NCBI RefSeq assembly: GCF_003369915.1
Contig: NC_046677.1
Span: forward strand, 29,034,913 to 29,098,912
DNA length: 64,000 bases
Direction: 5' to 3'
Origin: Drosophila miranda
Lineage: Eukaryota > Arthropoda > Insecta > Diptera > Drosophilidae
Position numbers and translations under genes: made by a program. The notes under the pieces are model-generated. The model was not told where the DNA came from. It did no database searches and saw only the letters and a list, made by a program, of their open reading frames with translations. Shown one piece after another: positions 1 through 12,250 of the stretch. Each line of letters opens with the position of its first letter. The first letter of the stretch is position 1.

Positions 1-735
1 AAATTTCTTTCACCACAGACACACACCCCCCACCACCACCCACCACCCACCACAGACACTTGTACATGATTTAGGGGACGGAGAGGGAGAGCTGAAAGCC
101 AATAAATCAATGACAAAGCCACTGGAGGGCGCCCTACAAGGGCCCACGCTGGGTGGATGGGTGGATGGGGGCGGAAAAAGTTCAAGGCCATAATCCCATT
201 CGATGCCGCCACAAATACGCCAATCATGTCATACATAATGTATGATTGGGCCGCACTTTTGCGGTTCCCCCACAGATCCGATGAAGGAGATCCCACCCAC
301 CCTCCTTCTGGCCAACAGGTTCTCCTCTTGGCCAATTACAAAATTTAGCACGCCTCAAAAACGAAACTAGTATGGCCGGAAAAAAACTTATGGGGCAAAA
401 AAGAGAAATGCGAAACTTTTCCCATTACCAAGGAAAACTGCCAAAGCACTCCACTCCCCCGCAAAGCCGGCGTCAAGAGCCTTGAAATCGAAAAGCCAAA
501 AACCCCAAACCAAACGCAAGACCCAACGACCGAAACAGCCCGAAATTTTCTATATGAAAATTCTGTACGTAGCCCGCTGTCCAAATGGAATCACAACAAA
601 ACTCTAATTGAGTTCTTGGCCAAGTTAAAACGATTCGAAAGCTAGCAAAACAAAGAGGGCTATGGCCGGAAAATGTTTCTAGATAAAATAGAATTGGCCG
701 AGCAGCAGATGTTCTGGCCAGAAAGGTACAAATAC

Positions 736-740
<5 letters not shown>

Positions 741-769
<29 letters not shown>
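741..769. repeat. homopolymer of 29 G
   Basis: An uninterrupted run of 29 G follows AAAGA and precedes CGTGTC. Such runs are rare in fly DNA, are unstable in replication and sequencing, and can fold as G-quadruplexes. The exact length may be an assembly estimate. Confidence 0.95.
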
Positions 770-770
<1 letters not shown>

Positions 771-2717
771 GTGTCAAAGAGGGAAACTTTATTCGGAATA
801 TGTATTCAAATGAATTCCGACTTGGGCAGAGGCAAATGTAATCCAAAGAATTATTAAGGATTGGGATTGGGAACATTTTTATAATTTTCCGACTTTTGGA
901 ATGTTCTCTCGAATAGAGGCTTGAGATTGAAACAATTATTTACATGCGGCCCATGCGACACCAGCAGAAGGCTGTTACGCTCAGATCCCAGGCAAGAACG
1001 CAGCGCTACTTCCGCCCCACCGACCGAGAAGCGCTGCTGCATGACGCGCGACGTCTTAACGGAAGGATTGATAAATGGATACTGGCATTTTAGACTTAGA
1101 CTCCCTTCCTTAGCTTAATCGCTTCCAGGGTATCTCTTACTCGACTCTCATTCTCCGACTTTCGTTTGCTTTTCTGCGGTTCAATGGCTCTGTTTGCCAC
1201 GTGATTTTCGCCAGGCACCCACTCGATTTATGTAGTAATTTCCATACACCGGGAGAAAGGAAAAAACAGCGCTCTGAGATCCGAATGTAACACTTAAATA
1301 TAAATATAAATGCCATTAAATTTTCCCAGAGAGTGGAAACATAAAATCTTTGAAAATATTTGATCTAAAAATATTTCATATTTGAATAAAATATTTGTAT
1401 ATTTTTTGTATAGTTATATATTGGCATTTCCCTGAGTTCGAACGGGAGGATACGCATTGCAAGTGGTCAAAAGGTCAAAACTAAACGAATTTTCAAAAGT
1501 ATTTTTCTTTTTTTAAATAGCTTTTGATTAGCCTAGGATTGGTGCCTGAGTAGATTTTGGGAAACTATTCGTTTTCTAGATTTTAGCCAATGCATTCCCA
1601 CGGAACAAAAATATGTTTTTCGTGTTTTCGCGACGATCAATTCAAACTCAAATTTCAGTGAAAGTCGAGACAATATATTGAAGTGAATTCCCGATAAATG
1701 TTGGGCATTGATGTTTCTTTAAAATGGCTATAATTTGACGAAAACTTAAACCTCTGTCGCTCTGGAATGTGGTGGACTTTTCCATGGAAGTGCCCTTATC
1801 CCATATACTTCCCATAAAATTTAATATTTACAAGACTTTTCAATACCTTCTTATATAAATCAAAGTGAATTATACTTAAATTAAATATTTTTTTATATAT
1901 AAATCGAATATTTTTGTAAATTTAGGTGCATTTCTTCTTACTATCCCACTTTTCTCTCAGTGCATAGCTGTAGTTTATTTGATTTCCCATAAATTGTTAC
2001 GTTTCGGCTCTGCGTAATTCCGGTTTGAGGATTGTGGACAGACAAAAGACTCTATTTTAGTTCCATTTTTATTCCAGACTTGCTCATGACATTCAAATGT
2101 CTTTATAGCCAATCGTCCATTAAGTTATACAGCCCTTTGATGAACGCAATTCAAGCAAGTCACAAAATACAAAATCCTGTGTTCGCTTTTTGTGATTTGT
2201 TGTGCCTTTCAGTCGGAATCAATAAAAGTAATCAGTCAAGCCAAAACAATTAACGAAAATCCACAAACAAAGCACCGCGGAAAATCACTGATTGTTCAGA
2301 TCGACAGATACAAATGAAAAGCGAGAGCGAAGGATAATAAGAGTGGGGGGAAAAGGCTCCCAAAGGGGTTTTTTCGGTAACTAACTTTTGCCTTTTGTCT
2401 GCTGCTAGGCCTACTACCGCCTGCCCCCCGCCTCCTGCCTCCTGCGTGACAGAGTGATTATAAATAATGCAGAGAAATCGATTTATTGACTGCCGAAAAA
2501 AAATTCCAACGCAATGAATGACGGCAGAGAAGGGTGAAGGCAGGCAGACATCCCCCAAAAAAAAAAGCCCGAAAGTATGCCGCAATAAAATGACAAAAAC
2601 TCAAAGAAAGGGGCAGAGAAGGTGGGTGGTGAAAGGGGGGAATAATCAAGAAACCCCATGAAAAGAACAAGAACAAGAAATGACCATTTTATGAAGTGTT
2701 TAATGGATGTTAAGTGA

Positions 2718-2734
2718 GTGTGTGTGTGTGTGTG
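2718..2734. repeat. GT microsatellite
   Basis: About 8.5 uninterrupted GT units. Confidence 0.9.
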
Positions 2735-2942
2735 ATAGATGTGGTTGTGGTGTGGGGTATCTGTGTGCGTGTGTTATCTATTGAACGCTTGGCTAACCAC
2801 AGAACCAGTGCCCGAACACTGAGAACAACTTTGACTTTTCTCTGGCGTGGCTTTCGGGGGAAAATTAAATTGATTTTTTGTGTTTTTCCTCTGCGCTGGG
2901 GACACACATAATTGTATTCCAATTGACTTGGGCCGCCACAAG

Positions 2943-2962
2943 ACACACACACACACACACAC
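2943..2962. repeat. AC microsatellite
   Basis: Ten AC units. It lies about 210 bp from the GT run at 2718, so the pair could form an imperfect long hairpin. Confidence 0.9.
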
Positions 2963-3496
2963 TCTCGAGGAAGTGATTCATTTGCATCAATCTAATAGAA
3001 CCAATCGATCCAATCGGGACACTGGACGGCACACAAATGGCTTTCGGCTGGCCAGCGGCTGGCGGTATTTTTGTCTAAAATTTACTGTGTTGACAGGACA
3101 TATATATTCTCCTGCTGGACATTTAAGTGCTGCGACAGCTAGTAGAAACTAACCAGGACGAAAGGATGGACCAGAGGATACCCTGGCAAGCAGGCAGATA
3201 TCGAAAGATGTTTCTACAACAACTTTTAGCCGATTGAATGGTGATTTTTTTTCCTAAAATAGTCCGATAAAAGCTTCCTCTTTCTATAGACACCGTTTAA
3301 GGATGGCCTCCTTGGGTTTGCTCAACCACAACATACCCTTCGAATACTCTCCAATTACCGGGTATACAAAAAAAAGACAGAAGACCCAAGAAGGAGCCAA
3401 AGCAAAGGAGAAAACTTAAGCAATCCCATCAACTAAAAAGCATCTCAACGTTTGTCCACACACACACACTTATGTATTGTCTGTATCCATGTGAAC

Positions 3497-3517
3497 GTGT
3501 GTGTGTGTGTGTGTGTG
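3497..3517. repeat. GT microsatellite
   Basis: About ten GT units, close to a short CA run at about 3460. Confidence 0.9.
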
Positions 3518-4300
3518 CGCTTCTGTGTGCGTAGTATCTCAAATGAGACTAAGGCAACTAAGGCGCTTTCTAGCTGCAAATGGCAGCACTTAAGCCCCAT
3601 CTCCATCCCCATCCCAGTCCCCCCCTACCATGCCTTCCAATCCCCTTGCCAATCCCTTTACCATGCCCTCCCTCCCACCACATTGAAGCTCCCAACGATG
3701 ACAAGCGCATAAAAATGGAAATGAAAATGCCAAAGCTTTTCCCCCTTTGCCCCCTGCTCGACAGCAGCCGGCAGTGCAATAGAAAATGACAAATTGCTAG
3801 TACGCTGAGCGTTAAAATTATTGCGGCCTGATTGCATTAGTGGCCATGAAAGCGTTGATTTGTTTAACCAGCGACCAGGCCTGGAGACGCCACAGATACG
3901 GTTACGGTTACGGGTTGCGGCTGTCCGGTTGCTAGGCAACAGATACCCTCCTGACGGCACAAATGACGGCCAGGCAATTAATGAGACTTCCAAACCAAAG
4001 ACCCGCTTGGTCGACATCCACATCGACCTTCGCCTGGGGCCATGGCTGAGTGACAAGGTGTTTTGCGGCCACAGGAGGCAGGTACTCTCTAAAACGTTGA
4101 CATTTAACGCCAAGGAAGGACTACCCGAAGGAAATGTCGAAACTGGGAAGCCATTCTGCAGAACATATGGATCTTTAGATTCACATAAATCATTTGGTAA
4201 GTGTAAAAACATAATGGAGCTCCACGAAAGTTGGTCTTAGCTCCAAGCCAACATAAATAACAGACGTTTCAGAGGCTAGAAGTGGCCACAAAATTCCCAG

Positions 4301-7300
4301 CAAAGCACTAAAATTTCCACTCAAACTACAATTAATTTTTGCTCCAAATTATAAGCCAAAATTGTGCAACAATTGAGCAAAAATTAGCAAATATTCAATG
4401 CCACATTCGGGCTTAAGTAAATACTTGAAATTTAATCCAAAATAAATTCAGAATTCATTGAATTAGCTGTGAGAAAATTGATTAAATAAATTGAAATCAA
4501 TTGCGAAACTGAATTCGAAATCAAATTGTTTCATTTTTGTTGGTAATTGCTTCAATTTCCGTTTGTTTCTCGTTGGCTCCGTTCGTGCGAAAAGCAATTA
4601 AAAAACAAGTGCAAAATCAATTCAAAAAACAAAAACACAAAACAGAAACATTGTTTTGGCTAGAGGGAAAGTGCTTCTAGGGTTCGGGCTCTATATACAA
4701 CACTTTTATCAGACAATTTGTAGACCATTTTTCATTTAAAAAATTGTAATAAATTATGCAATAAAGTCATGCTTATTAAAAATTAACTAAACTTATAGAA
4801 AATTTATTAATTTATTGGTTAAAACTATTTTTCTTTGGAAAATGGCGATGGATAGCTTTAAACACAGCCGTAAACTGAGAAGTTATTGCTGTGCCTACAC
4901 TTAAGTCCGACACTGTATATTTTGGTCAAAGATATTAGTCAGAGATGAATAAAAGAAATCTATTAATAAATTTGTCTAGCCCCAGGAGATGTTTAAATAT
5001 TTTCAGTCGTAAAAAAGCCACTCTGGGAGAGAGCGAGGAGTGAGAAGCGTAGGATGCAGGCCTTCTGTGGAACTCCTTTCTTCATTCTCATTATAATAAT
5101 GGTCCCATTGCCATGATTTTTGGTCATCTAGTGGACAAAATCATTGTCTCATGTCTCGTATCTTTATAATAGAGAATTTCCCTTAGATTTTCCGATATGG
5201 AATCGCAAGAGGGGACACATCTTTCAGTATGGAATTACAGGAAATCCTTCAAATAAAATCTGTTTGCTCTGCTTTTTGCAGTATAGGAAATCTATGACTC
5301 CATCCATGATTCCTGCCTACCGTTTGGCCAATGAATGGATGATAGATAGATAAATGGCAGAGGGTTAGAAGAACATGCAATAAACAGATATAAAGAGCAC
5401 TTTCTTATGTTCCCTGTATTTGTTTAAAGCTTTCCACTTACATAACGAAAACCCATGTGACATTTGAGTCGGAACTTCCCGTTAGTTTCAAGGCTCCAGC
5501 CTGCCCCTCCACACACCATGAGCGTCTTTTGGTGGCAGCGGCAATGCAAGTGGCCCATTTAGGCTGCAGGCCTTTTCACGTGAGTAGCCTGCGGCATGGG
5601 GCAGCCAAATGTGGTGGCATGAGGCAGGTGGAGCCGCACTGAATGTGGAAACAGTTTCCACTCAGCAGATATACACACACACATATATATATGTACGCAT
5701 GTGTGCGAGAGGCAGCGTCATCTAATTTCGCCTTGCCTTGTTGCCTCCTCTAGTGGCGTGGCGGGACCGAGTGTTAAGCTCACTTTGGCCTACTTGATGG
5801 GGGGGTTATGGGAGAGGGGGGTGGGGGGGAGGGTGCACCCTGTAATCCTTCGTTTCACTGTGCTGCAAAAATATTTCTCGCACATAATTTCCAGGCGAAA
5901 AGCCAGAGAATAAACGACGACTTTCTAGATGTGAGAGCAAACAGCTTCAACTTGTTAACCTCCTTTTGTGCGCCCTCTCTCTCCCTCTCTCACTATCGCT
6001 CTGACTTTCTCTCGCTTTCTCTCGCTCTGGCTTTCCCCGCTGTCTGTCCTTACGCCCACTTAAGCGGCACCTCCATTGTTGGCCGTTTTACCAAAAACGG
6101 AAGAAAGAATGAAAACAGAATGTTTAAGCGGTACATTCCCCGCCGTTTCCTTCCCCGCTGCCACGCTTTTCTCGTGTGAATTTTCAATTAAAAGCGCTTT
6201 CCCCGTCTTCTGCATTCACACATGGAGGAAATTAACAGCTCATGAAATATGCCCTGAAATGTATGCTATGCCCCATGCCCCATGCCACATGCCCCATGCC
6301 ACATGCCCCATTGTTGTGTGGATCTCGTTCTGGTTCTTAGACACAAAAATCCTAACGACTCTAACCCTGAGTTCCTCTGTTCCTCTGTCCCCCAGGCGAC
6401 AATTTAATCACCTGAACGAGAAGAGCCAGCAGGAAGTCCCCAAGAAAGGAAAGAAAGTTATGGGTTCAAGAGAACGACCCATTAGTTTCCGTATAAATAG
6501 ATTCATAAAAAATATTCCTCAAGCACCCACCGACCCACCGTTGCCACTACATTTTAATGAGCCTCTCAATATGCATGACACATGGCTTAAATGTGTAATT
6601 ACGAAAACGGGAGAGAGACTGAGACCGAGACCGAGAAGACCACGTGCTCTCATTATCATCAGCACAAAATTTGCGTATACGTAATATGCATGGGGGAAAC
6701 ACTCGAATGCCCACCGCCCACCGCCCCCCACCCCCGCCCAAACACTCAAAATGTAAGGCAAACTGCAGTTCATTGAATTCTGAATTTCTGGCTGCTGCTC
6801 TGCTGCTCCAGATAAATAATATTCCGTCGGAATGGGGGCTGCGATTGTAAACGGAAACGATTTATCAATGGAAAATATTGTCTGTTTCGTTGGGGGGAAG
6901 GAAAACATTTGTAAGAACCACTTCTCTCATTTCAAATCGAACGAATATTGGAGTGTATTCCTGCATTGACAGCTTTACAAATTTCAATGCATTTTCCCCA
7001 TTGTAGATACGGGTTTTTCGTCCACAAAAAAAAATGTGTGCTGTGGAAAAGTTATGGGTTTGGGAAAGTCAGTGCTTAAACTATCATCAAATAATCACAA
7101 TGAAATATCAAAAGTTTCGCTGCCAGAAGCAGGCGGTGGCACAGGCCATACAATAAATCAAAAGGAGGCTCCAACACCCCACCCCACCCCCACACACACT
7201 CACATGCATAATGGAAAATGGTTGAAGAAAATGGAAAATACTTTTCCACAAAGTTTTCAGCGCTTTTGTTCAAGAGTGCAAAAGTTCAAAGGGTCCCAAC

Positions 7301-8800
7301 GAGGCACCAAAGGACTCGTCCTTTGTCTCCTGCCTCCTGTCGCTGGATCTTTGCCTTGGCTTCTGGTTGCAGGTGATTAACAGTGCCAGAAAATATCCAT
7401 TAATTTTGAAAAATGATTCACATTCAGTCTTTTGCTAATTAGTTTTGGAATTGAGAAATGAATGCAAGAGAGGGGCCAACGGGGGGGCGGGCAGCATTCG
7501 CTACAAAGATGCGCAAAATTCCTAATTGGAGCATTGCGCAAAAATAAACTGAAAGAGCCATTGAACCGCAGAAAAACAAACGGAATGCTGGAGCTGGGAG
7601 TAGACTAAGGAGTACCCTACAAGGCATGTACAAATGTGGAAGAGAAAGGCCAAAGGATAAGGAAAATATAGTAAATTTCCAGGCAGAACCATGCCGATCT
7701 CTTGATCCCTCCTTCAGAACATCATATGGTACATTTCTTGAGTACTTTTCAAAAGTCATATCTCAGAATTTCTTCGGTTTTCCAATCCTTAAAGCCCATT
7801 CCAAGCAAAAGGCGTAGATCTGTTCAATTTGGAAGACTAAAAATGCCTCAAAAAGAGTCTTAAATGCTGTGTCTGTAGGTGCATCTGTGAGTAAATATAC
7901 CCCATTATTTGTAGGGTAGTGCAAAGCAAGAATTTGTTTTCCTGCAATATACATAGTTCTGTGTTTTTTGCTATTTTGCATACTGCGCAAAAGGCAAATC
8001 AAAAGGCAAATAGAAAATTAAAACACGCTTTACAAACGCAAAAAATAATACCAGCAAAACTTTCAAGGAGAAGTGGCTATACTCTACCTCTTAGAGGGGG
8101 GAACATGCTTATTACAAGGGGGAGGCGAACACCTAGAAGTGTGAATCATATGTGATACTTCTGGAGATGAAAAGACCTGTCTTTGAGTTTTACAAATATT
8201 TAATACAAAAATAAATGCTACCTTCGAAAATTCTGAGCAACATTGTATGGATTATCTTGCCATATTTTGTTTATTTTTTTCCTCAAAAATTGCTAATTAC
8301 ATTATAAAATTTCAGAGATTTTCTTAGATTTTTAGTGCCTTTAAACAACCAAGGAGAGAAATAAATCTTTTGGTTTGTTATAAACAAAATATTTACCCTG
8401 AATATTGTATATTTTGTGAGATCATTGATTATTGAGATCATTGATTATTCTCTACCTGTACACATTTTTCCAACCAGATATTTTCCAATTATGCCTGAGC
8501 AGGTTCTCTACTCATTCTCCTAGAAAAATGAACATTTTTAAATACTTTCCAGGAGCCATGTTACGCCCACTGGTAACCTAATCTTCTGTATAATTAAATG
8601 TAAGATTCTTGTTGCCAGAAACCAAATAAAACTTTCGGGCAGACAAAAGAGCTGGCTCCGCCCCCCTTTGTAAGTGCATTAGAGCAGGGCCAAGGCACGA
8701 GCCAGGCCGACGCCACGGCCCTCCTCCTCCAGAACACTGCCAAAAACTATCCTTGACTTGCATTTGCATTATGCATGCATTTTCTCGGGTTTCCATTCTC
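4301..8800. other. non-coding stretch
   Basis: AT-rich sequence with no supportable gene. It includes a pyrimidine-rich tract near 6000, repeated CATGCCCCATGCC-type words near 6265-6310, and a direct repeat of GAGATCATTGATTATT near 8420-8450. The open frame at 6076-6684 (202 codons) is built from low-complexity C-rich and AT-rich segments and shows no domain. Confidence 0.55.
5969..6030. repeat. CT-rich (GAGA-type) tract
   Basis: A run of CTCTCT, CTCGCT and TTTCTC words. On the other strand this gives GAGAG sites of the kind bound by GAGA factor in Drosophila. Binding is inference only. Confidence 0.7.
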
Positions 8801-11800
8801 TTTTTTTTTTGGGTCAGATTTCGGATTGAGAAACTACGCGTAGGGGAAGGTCATGGCAGGGTTTTACTTACTCAGCTTTTCTCCGGGCTTCCACCACTCC
8901 AATTGTGCCTCAAAATGTAATTAGCTTTTGTTTTTTGTCCGTTTCGGGTATTTAGTTTTCTCCGTTTTTGTGCGGTCGCAGAGCTAGTTTGCTTTTGTAA
9001 AATATTGCGAATTGTTTTGCTTCTGGTTGAGAGCTGAGGGCTGTGTAAAACACGGTTTTTTTGCTTAGATACCGATTGATTGGTTTTTGTTTGTTTTTTT
9101 CTGGCAGCTGCCGTATCGCGAAATCAATTTGCAGGGCATCGTAAAAATTCGACTCGACACATGCGGCGTATGCGCAATATATTAATAAGCACTCACCACA
9201 GACACACACACACACGCACACAAATATAGGGACAGATGGCACACCCGCAGCCCTACCTCCACAGGAAAAAGCAGCAGTTAAGATCTGTACGTATCAGTCA
9301 TACGTCACGTTCCTCTTCCAGTTTTCCGAAGGGGAGCGAAGGGAGAGGGAGAGACGGTCAGGCGGAAGGGGTGGCTGGCTGCCTGCCTTTGTAGCAGCAC
9401 GTGCACTTGACATTTAGTGTCCCCAACCGAAGGGGGGGGCACATCGAGGGTAGGCCACAGTGGCAGTGGTGGCAGGGGGCACCCAAAAACTGCCAGCATT
9501 CGTTGGGAAATGAAGGTAAATCATGAATAGAGAATAGAAATATTGAATTTGTAATTATTTTCCAAAGGAGCTTGATTCTGTGATATTCCCAGGCCGTCCA
9601 CAACAGTCCTCCATAATTTTGGTAGAGAACTCCCCCGTGTGGCCCTTCAATCGCATTGCGTGTTCGGACATCAAAAAATACAAAGGGAACGTGGCATTTC
9701 CTTGTCCTTGATGGCAATTGTCAAGTGCGACCCCTAAAAGAGCAGCTGTCGCTGGTTGCTACTATTTCTCATGCCCCACTATTGTTGCGGGGGGGGGAGG
9801 GCTGCCAAGTGGCGCCGCCAATCATCGAAAGTGAAGTGTCCAAAAAAAAAAGTGCCAAGCACAATGACGAAAGTGAAGAGGATTAGAATTAATAGAGTAG
9901 GAAGTGGGAGCGGGAGAATAACGGTGCGACTTCCTGTCCTTACGAACAGTTAACCTAATGGCCGGCATTCATGACGTGACGGCTCGAAACTCTGTCTCCA
10001 TTCCACCTTTTATGTTCCTTGTCTTTAGTCATTTATCAAAACTTTTGGGACTTCCCCCCCTCCCCCTGCGCTTCGAGTAACGTTTCAATTTGCTTACAGC
10101 AAAATTTAGTGGCAATATGAGGACGACCCCAAGGGTTAAGGCAACTAAAACAAAACTCGTTCTAAAATTAAAACATTCTCCTGTGGAAAAATGCTCCAAG
10201 TTATGTCAGCAATGAAAAATTATTGCATAAATTAATTACAGTCGACTTGGGTCGGGTCGGTGCCCGGTTACGTGTGCAAATTATTGAGAACGTGTCCTCT
10301 CTCCGTGTAGGCGATCCCTGACATAGGCTCGGATTCTTGGGTGGGAAGGGGTCCTGGGGGGGGCGTACATGTACGTAATGCCTGGCACCGTGTGGCTGCG
10401 TGGGTGCGACTATAAATTTGCATTACTTCCTTGTGTCAAGGAGGCCTCCCCACTCTCTCATTTGTAATGCACATTTTCCGGCAGCGAAAATGAAAAAAGG
10501 TCGTTAAATCAACCAAAAAGTTGGGTATCGATTGTCTAACCGAAATAATTTATTTCGCAATTCTGGGAAATTTCGCTACAGCTCATTCAATCCTTGGGTA
10601 AAGCCACGAAAAGGTAATAGAAACATTAAATGTTTGCATTTAATGGGAAGGTTGTACATTTGAAGGGACTGTAGTGCCTATCTTTAACCCCTGAAAAGAG
10701 TACAATCTATCAGATCTGAGAATGGTAATGGATTCTCTTGAGAGTGCATTCTTTTTCATAACAATTTTGATACATTTAAAGTCTATTCTATTATATTTAT
10801 CTATTCTAAAATATTCCTCTTGTCATAAATAAATTATTGAACAATTACTGGCAATCGGAGCGACAATTCCGAATTCCCAAATTCCGTTCACACATCAATT
10901 ATTGAGGGCGTTGGAAAATACATTGTAAATTGTACGACTGTGCCGGAACGCTAATGAAAAAGAAATCCGTCAACAGATCGTCAGCTTTGGTGACATGCCT
11001 CTGCCTCTGCCTCCCCTTGGAAATTAGCTCAGCCTCCTCCTGCCCCCACCCCTCTATGGACTGTGTTGTGACATATTGAAGAAAAACAATAGGAAAATGG
11101 GGAAAAATGAGTGCAAGGAAAATGTCAAGAGAAAACACAAATCACACGGGGGGCCATCCATCAGAGTCCAGGACACTTGCGGCGCCTGGGGCACCCTCTG
11201 TATGTCTGTATGTCAATCAGAGAGACGCACTCCCCGCACTCTGGCATTTGTTGTTCAATTAAATTAAATATATATTATTTTTCATTCACTTTTTATACTG
11301 TTTCTGTCGCTGGGTCGAAACCTTTTGGCGGGGAAACACAACAGAAACATTAAAAATAGCCGCTCGATGGCCAAGGACAAATTATGGTTATTTTTGAAGC
11401 CATACAAGTGGCGTTGACTGCAGGCAAAAAAGAAAATACAAAAGGAAATGCGCCAAAGCGCCAAACAAAAGGTGGCATTATCTTGTCTTGCATTTGTTTT
11501 GCGGCATTGAAAACCATTGAAAAACAACAACAAAAGTAAATCAGAGTCAGCGTTTTCTACACTTGTCCAAGTTTTACATTTTTCTTTATTTTCCTTTATC
11601 TTTTCCTTTTCTCGCACTTGCTGCACTTTTGTTTTTGCATTCCTTTTGAGCTTGCGGCTCTTTCCGTCCTTTGCTTTGGTCACACTTTCGCACACACGCA
11701 CGGCCACAGAGATGCTGTTGTTGTTTTTCTCCAGCACGTTTATTTATTGCTGATCAAAGAGAAGGATTGAGAGAGCAAGCGTACCGTTAGCTGCAGAGTG

Positions 11801-12250
11801 AACGGCAGAACCGAGCTCTTCGGCACACAAAACATAGATCACGAACTCGTCTCTATATTTCCACATAAACAGCTATGTATGTAATATACGTGTAACTTGG
11901 CTTAGAGCAGATTCCAGGCGATATTCTTAATACGAGAATTCGAAGCAAAATTCGCCACTGTTTTGTTGTTTCATTGTACGCGGCCGAAAAATTTGTGAGA
12001 CCATTTTGACCGCGTGCGGCAGGCGGCGACGGCAGCAGCGCTGCTTGGATCGAGAAATTTGAGTGGATTTTGAGTGAAAATACTCATTTTTGCGTTGAGC
12101 TGCAAACATGTTGCGGAAACATTATTGAATGCTGCTGCAGTTCTAAACTTTTCTTATTGTAAAAATGTTACGAGAAACGTTTGGCTTGATACATGTTGCG
12201 GAAACATGTTGTTGGCTCGCGCCATGTGCTTCGAGCACAGTGGGGCCTGA
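8801..12250. other. non-coding stretch
   Basis: No gene is supported. Features seen are a CA microsatellite at about 9200, G-rich and C-rich short runs, and near 11.5-11.75 kb a segment open on both strands but composed of simple T-rich and A-rich words. The direct repeat at 12108/12193 lies at its right end. Confidence 0.55.
12108..12207. repeat. paired 15-bp dyad ATGTTGCGGAAACAT
   Basis: ATGTTGCGGAAACAT occurs at 12108-12122 and again at 12193-12207. Each copy is itself a dyad (ATGTT / AACAT around GCGGA). The inner 13 bases GTTGCGGAAACAT also occur in the large repeat family at 40942-40954 and 42225-42237. Its role is unknown. Confidence 0.75.

Larger units (their letters stand above)
1..4300. 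other. non-coding stretch
   Basis: No gene can be supported here. Open frames are short or rich in simple sequence, and the two longest (about 3660-4240, on opposite strands) overlap each other without any recognisable domain. The stretch contains the 29-G run, several CA/GT microsatellites and long A/T-rich patches. It may be intergenic or part of a long intron of a gene lying outside the window; the sequence does not decide. Confidence 0.6.

Noticed and set aside
3658-4240. Overlapping open frames of 184 codons (minus) and 139 codons (plus)
   Set aside because: They shadow each other, have no domain and no splice or promoter context, and composition looks random. At most one could be real and neither has support.
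6076-6684. 202-codon plus open frame
   Set aside because: It is built from C-rich and simple sequence, including a repeated ATGCCCCATGCC tract. No domain or homologue is recognised.
8410-8455. Tandem GAGATCATTGATTATT pair as an element end
   Set aside because: A simple 16 bp duplication with no further structure.
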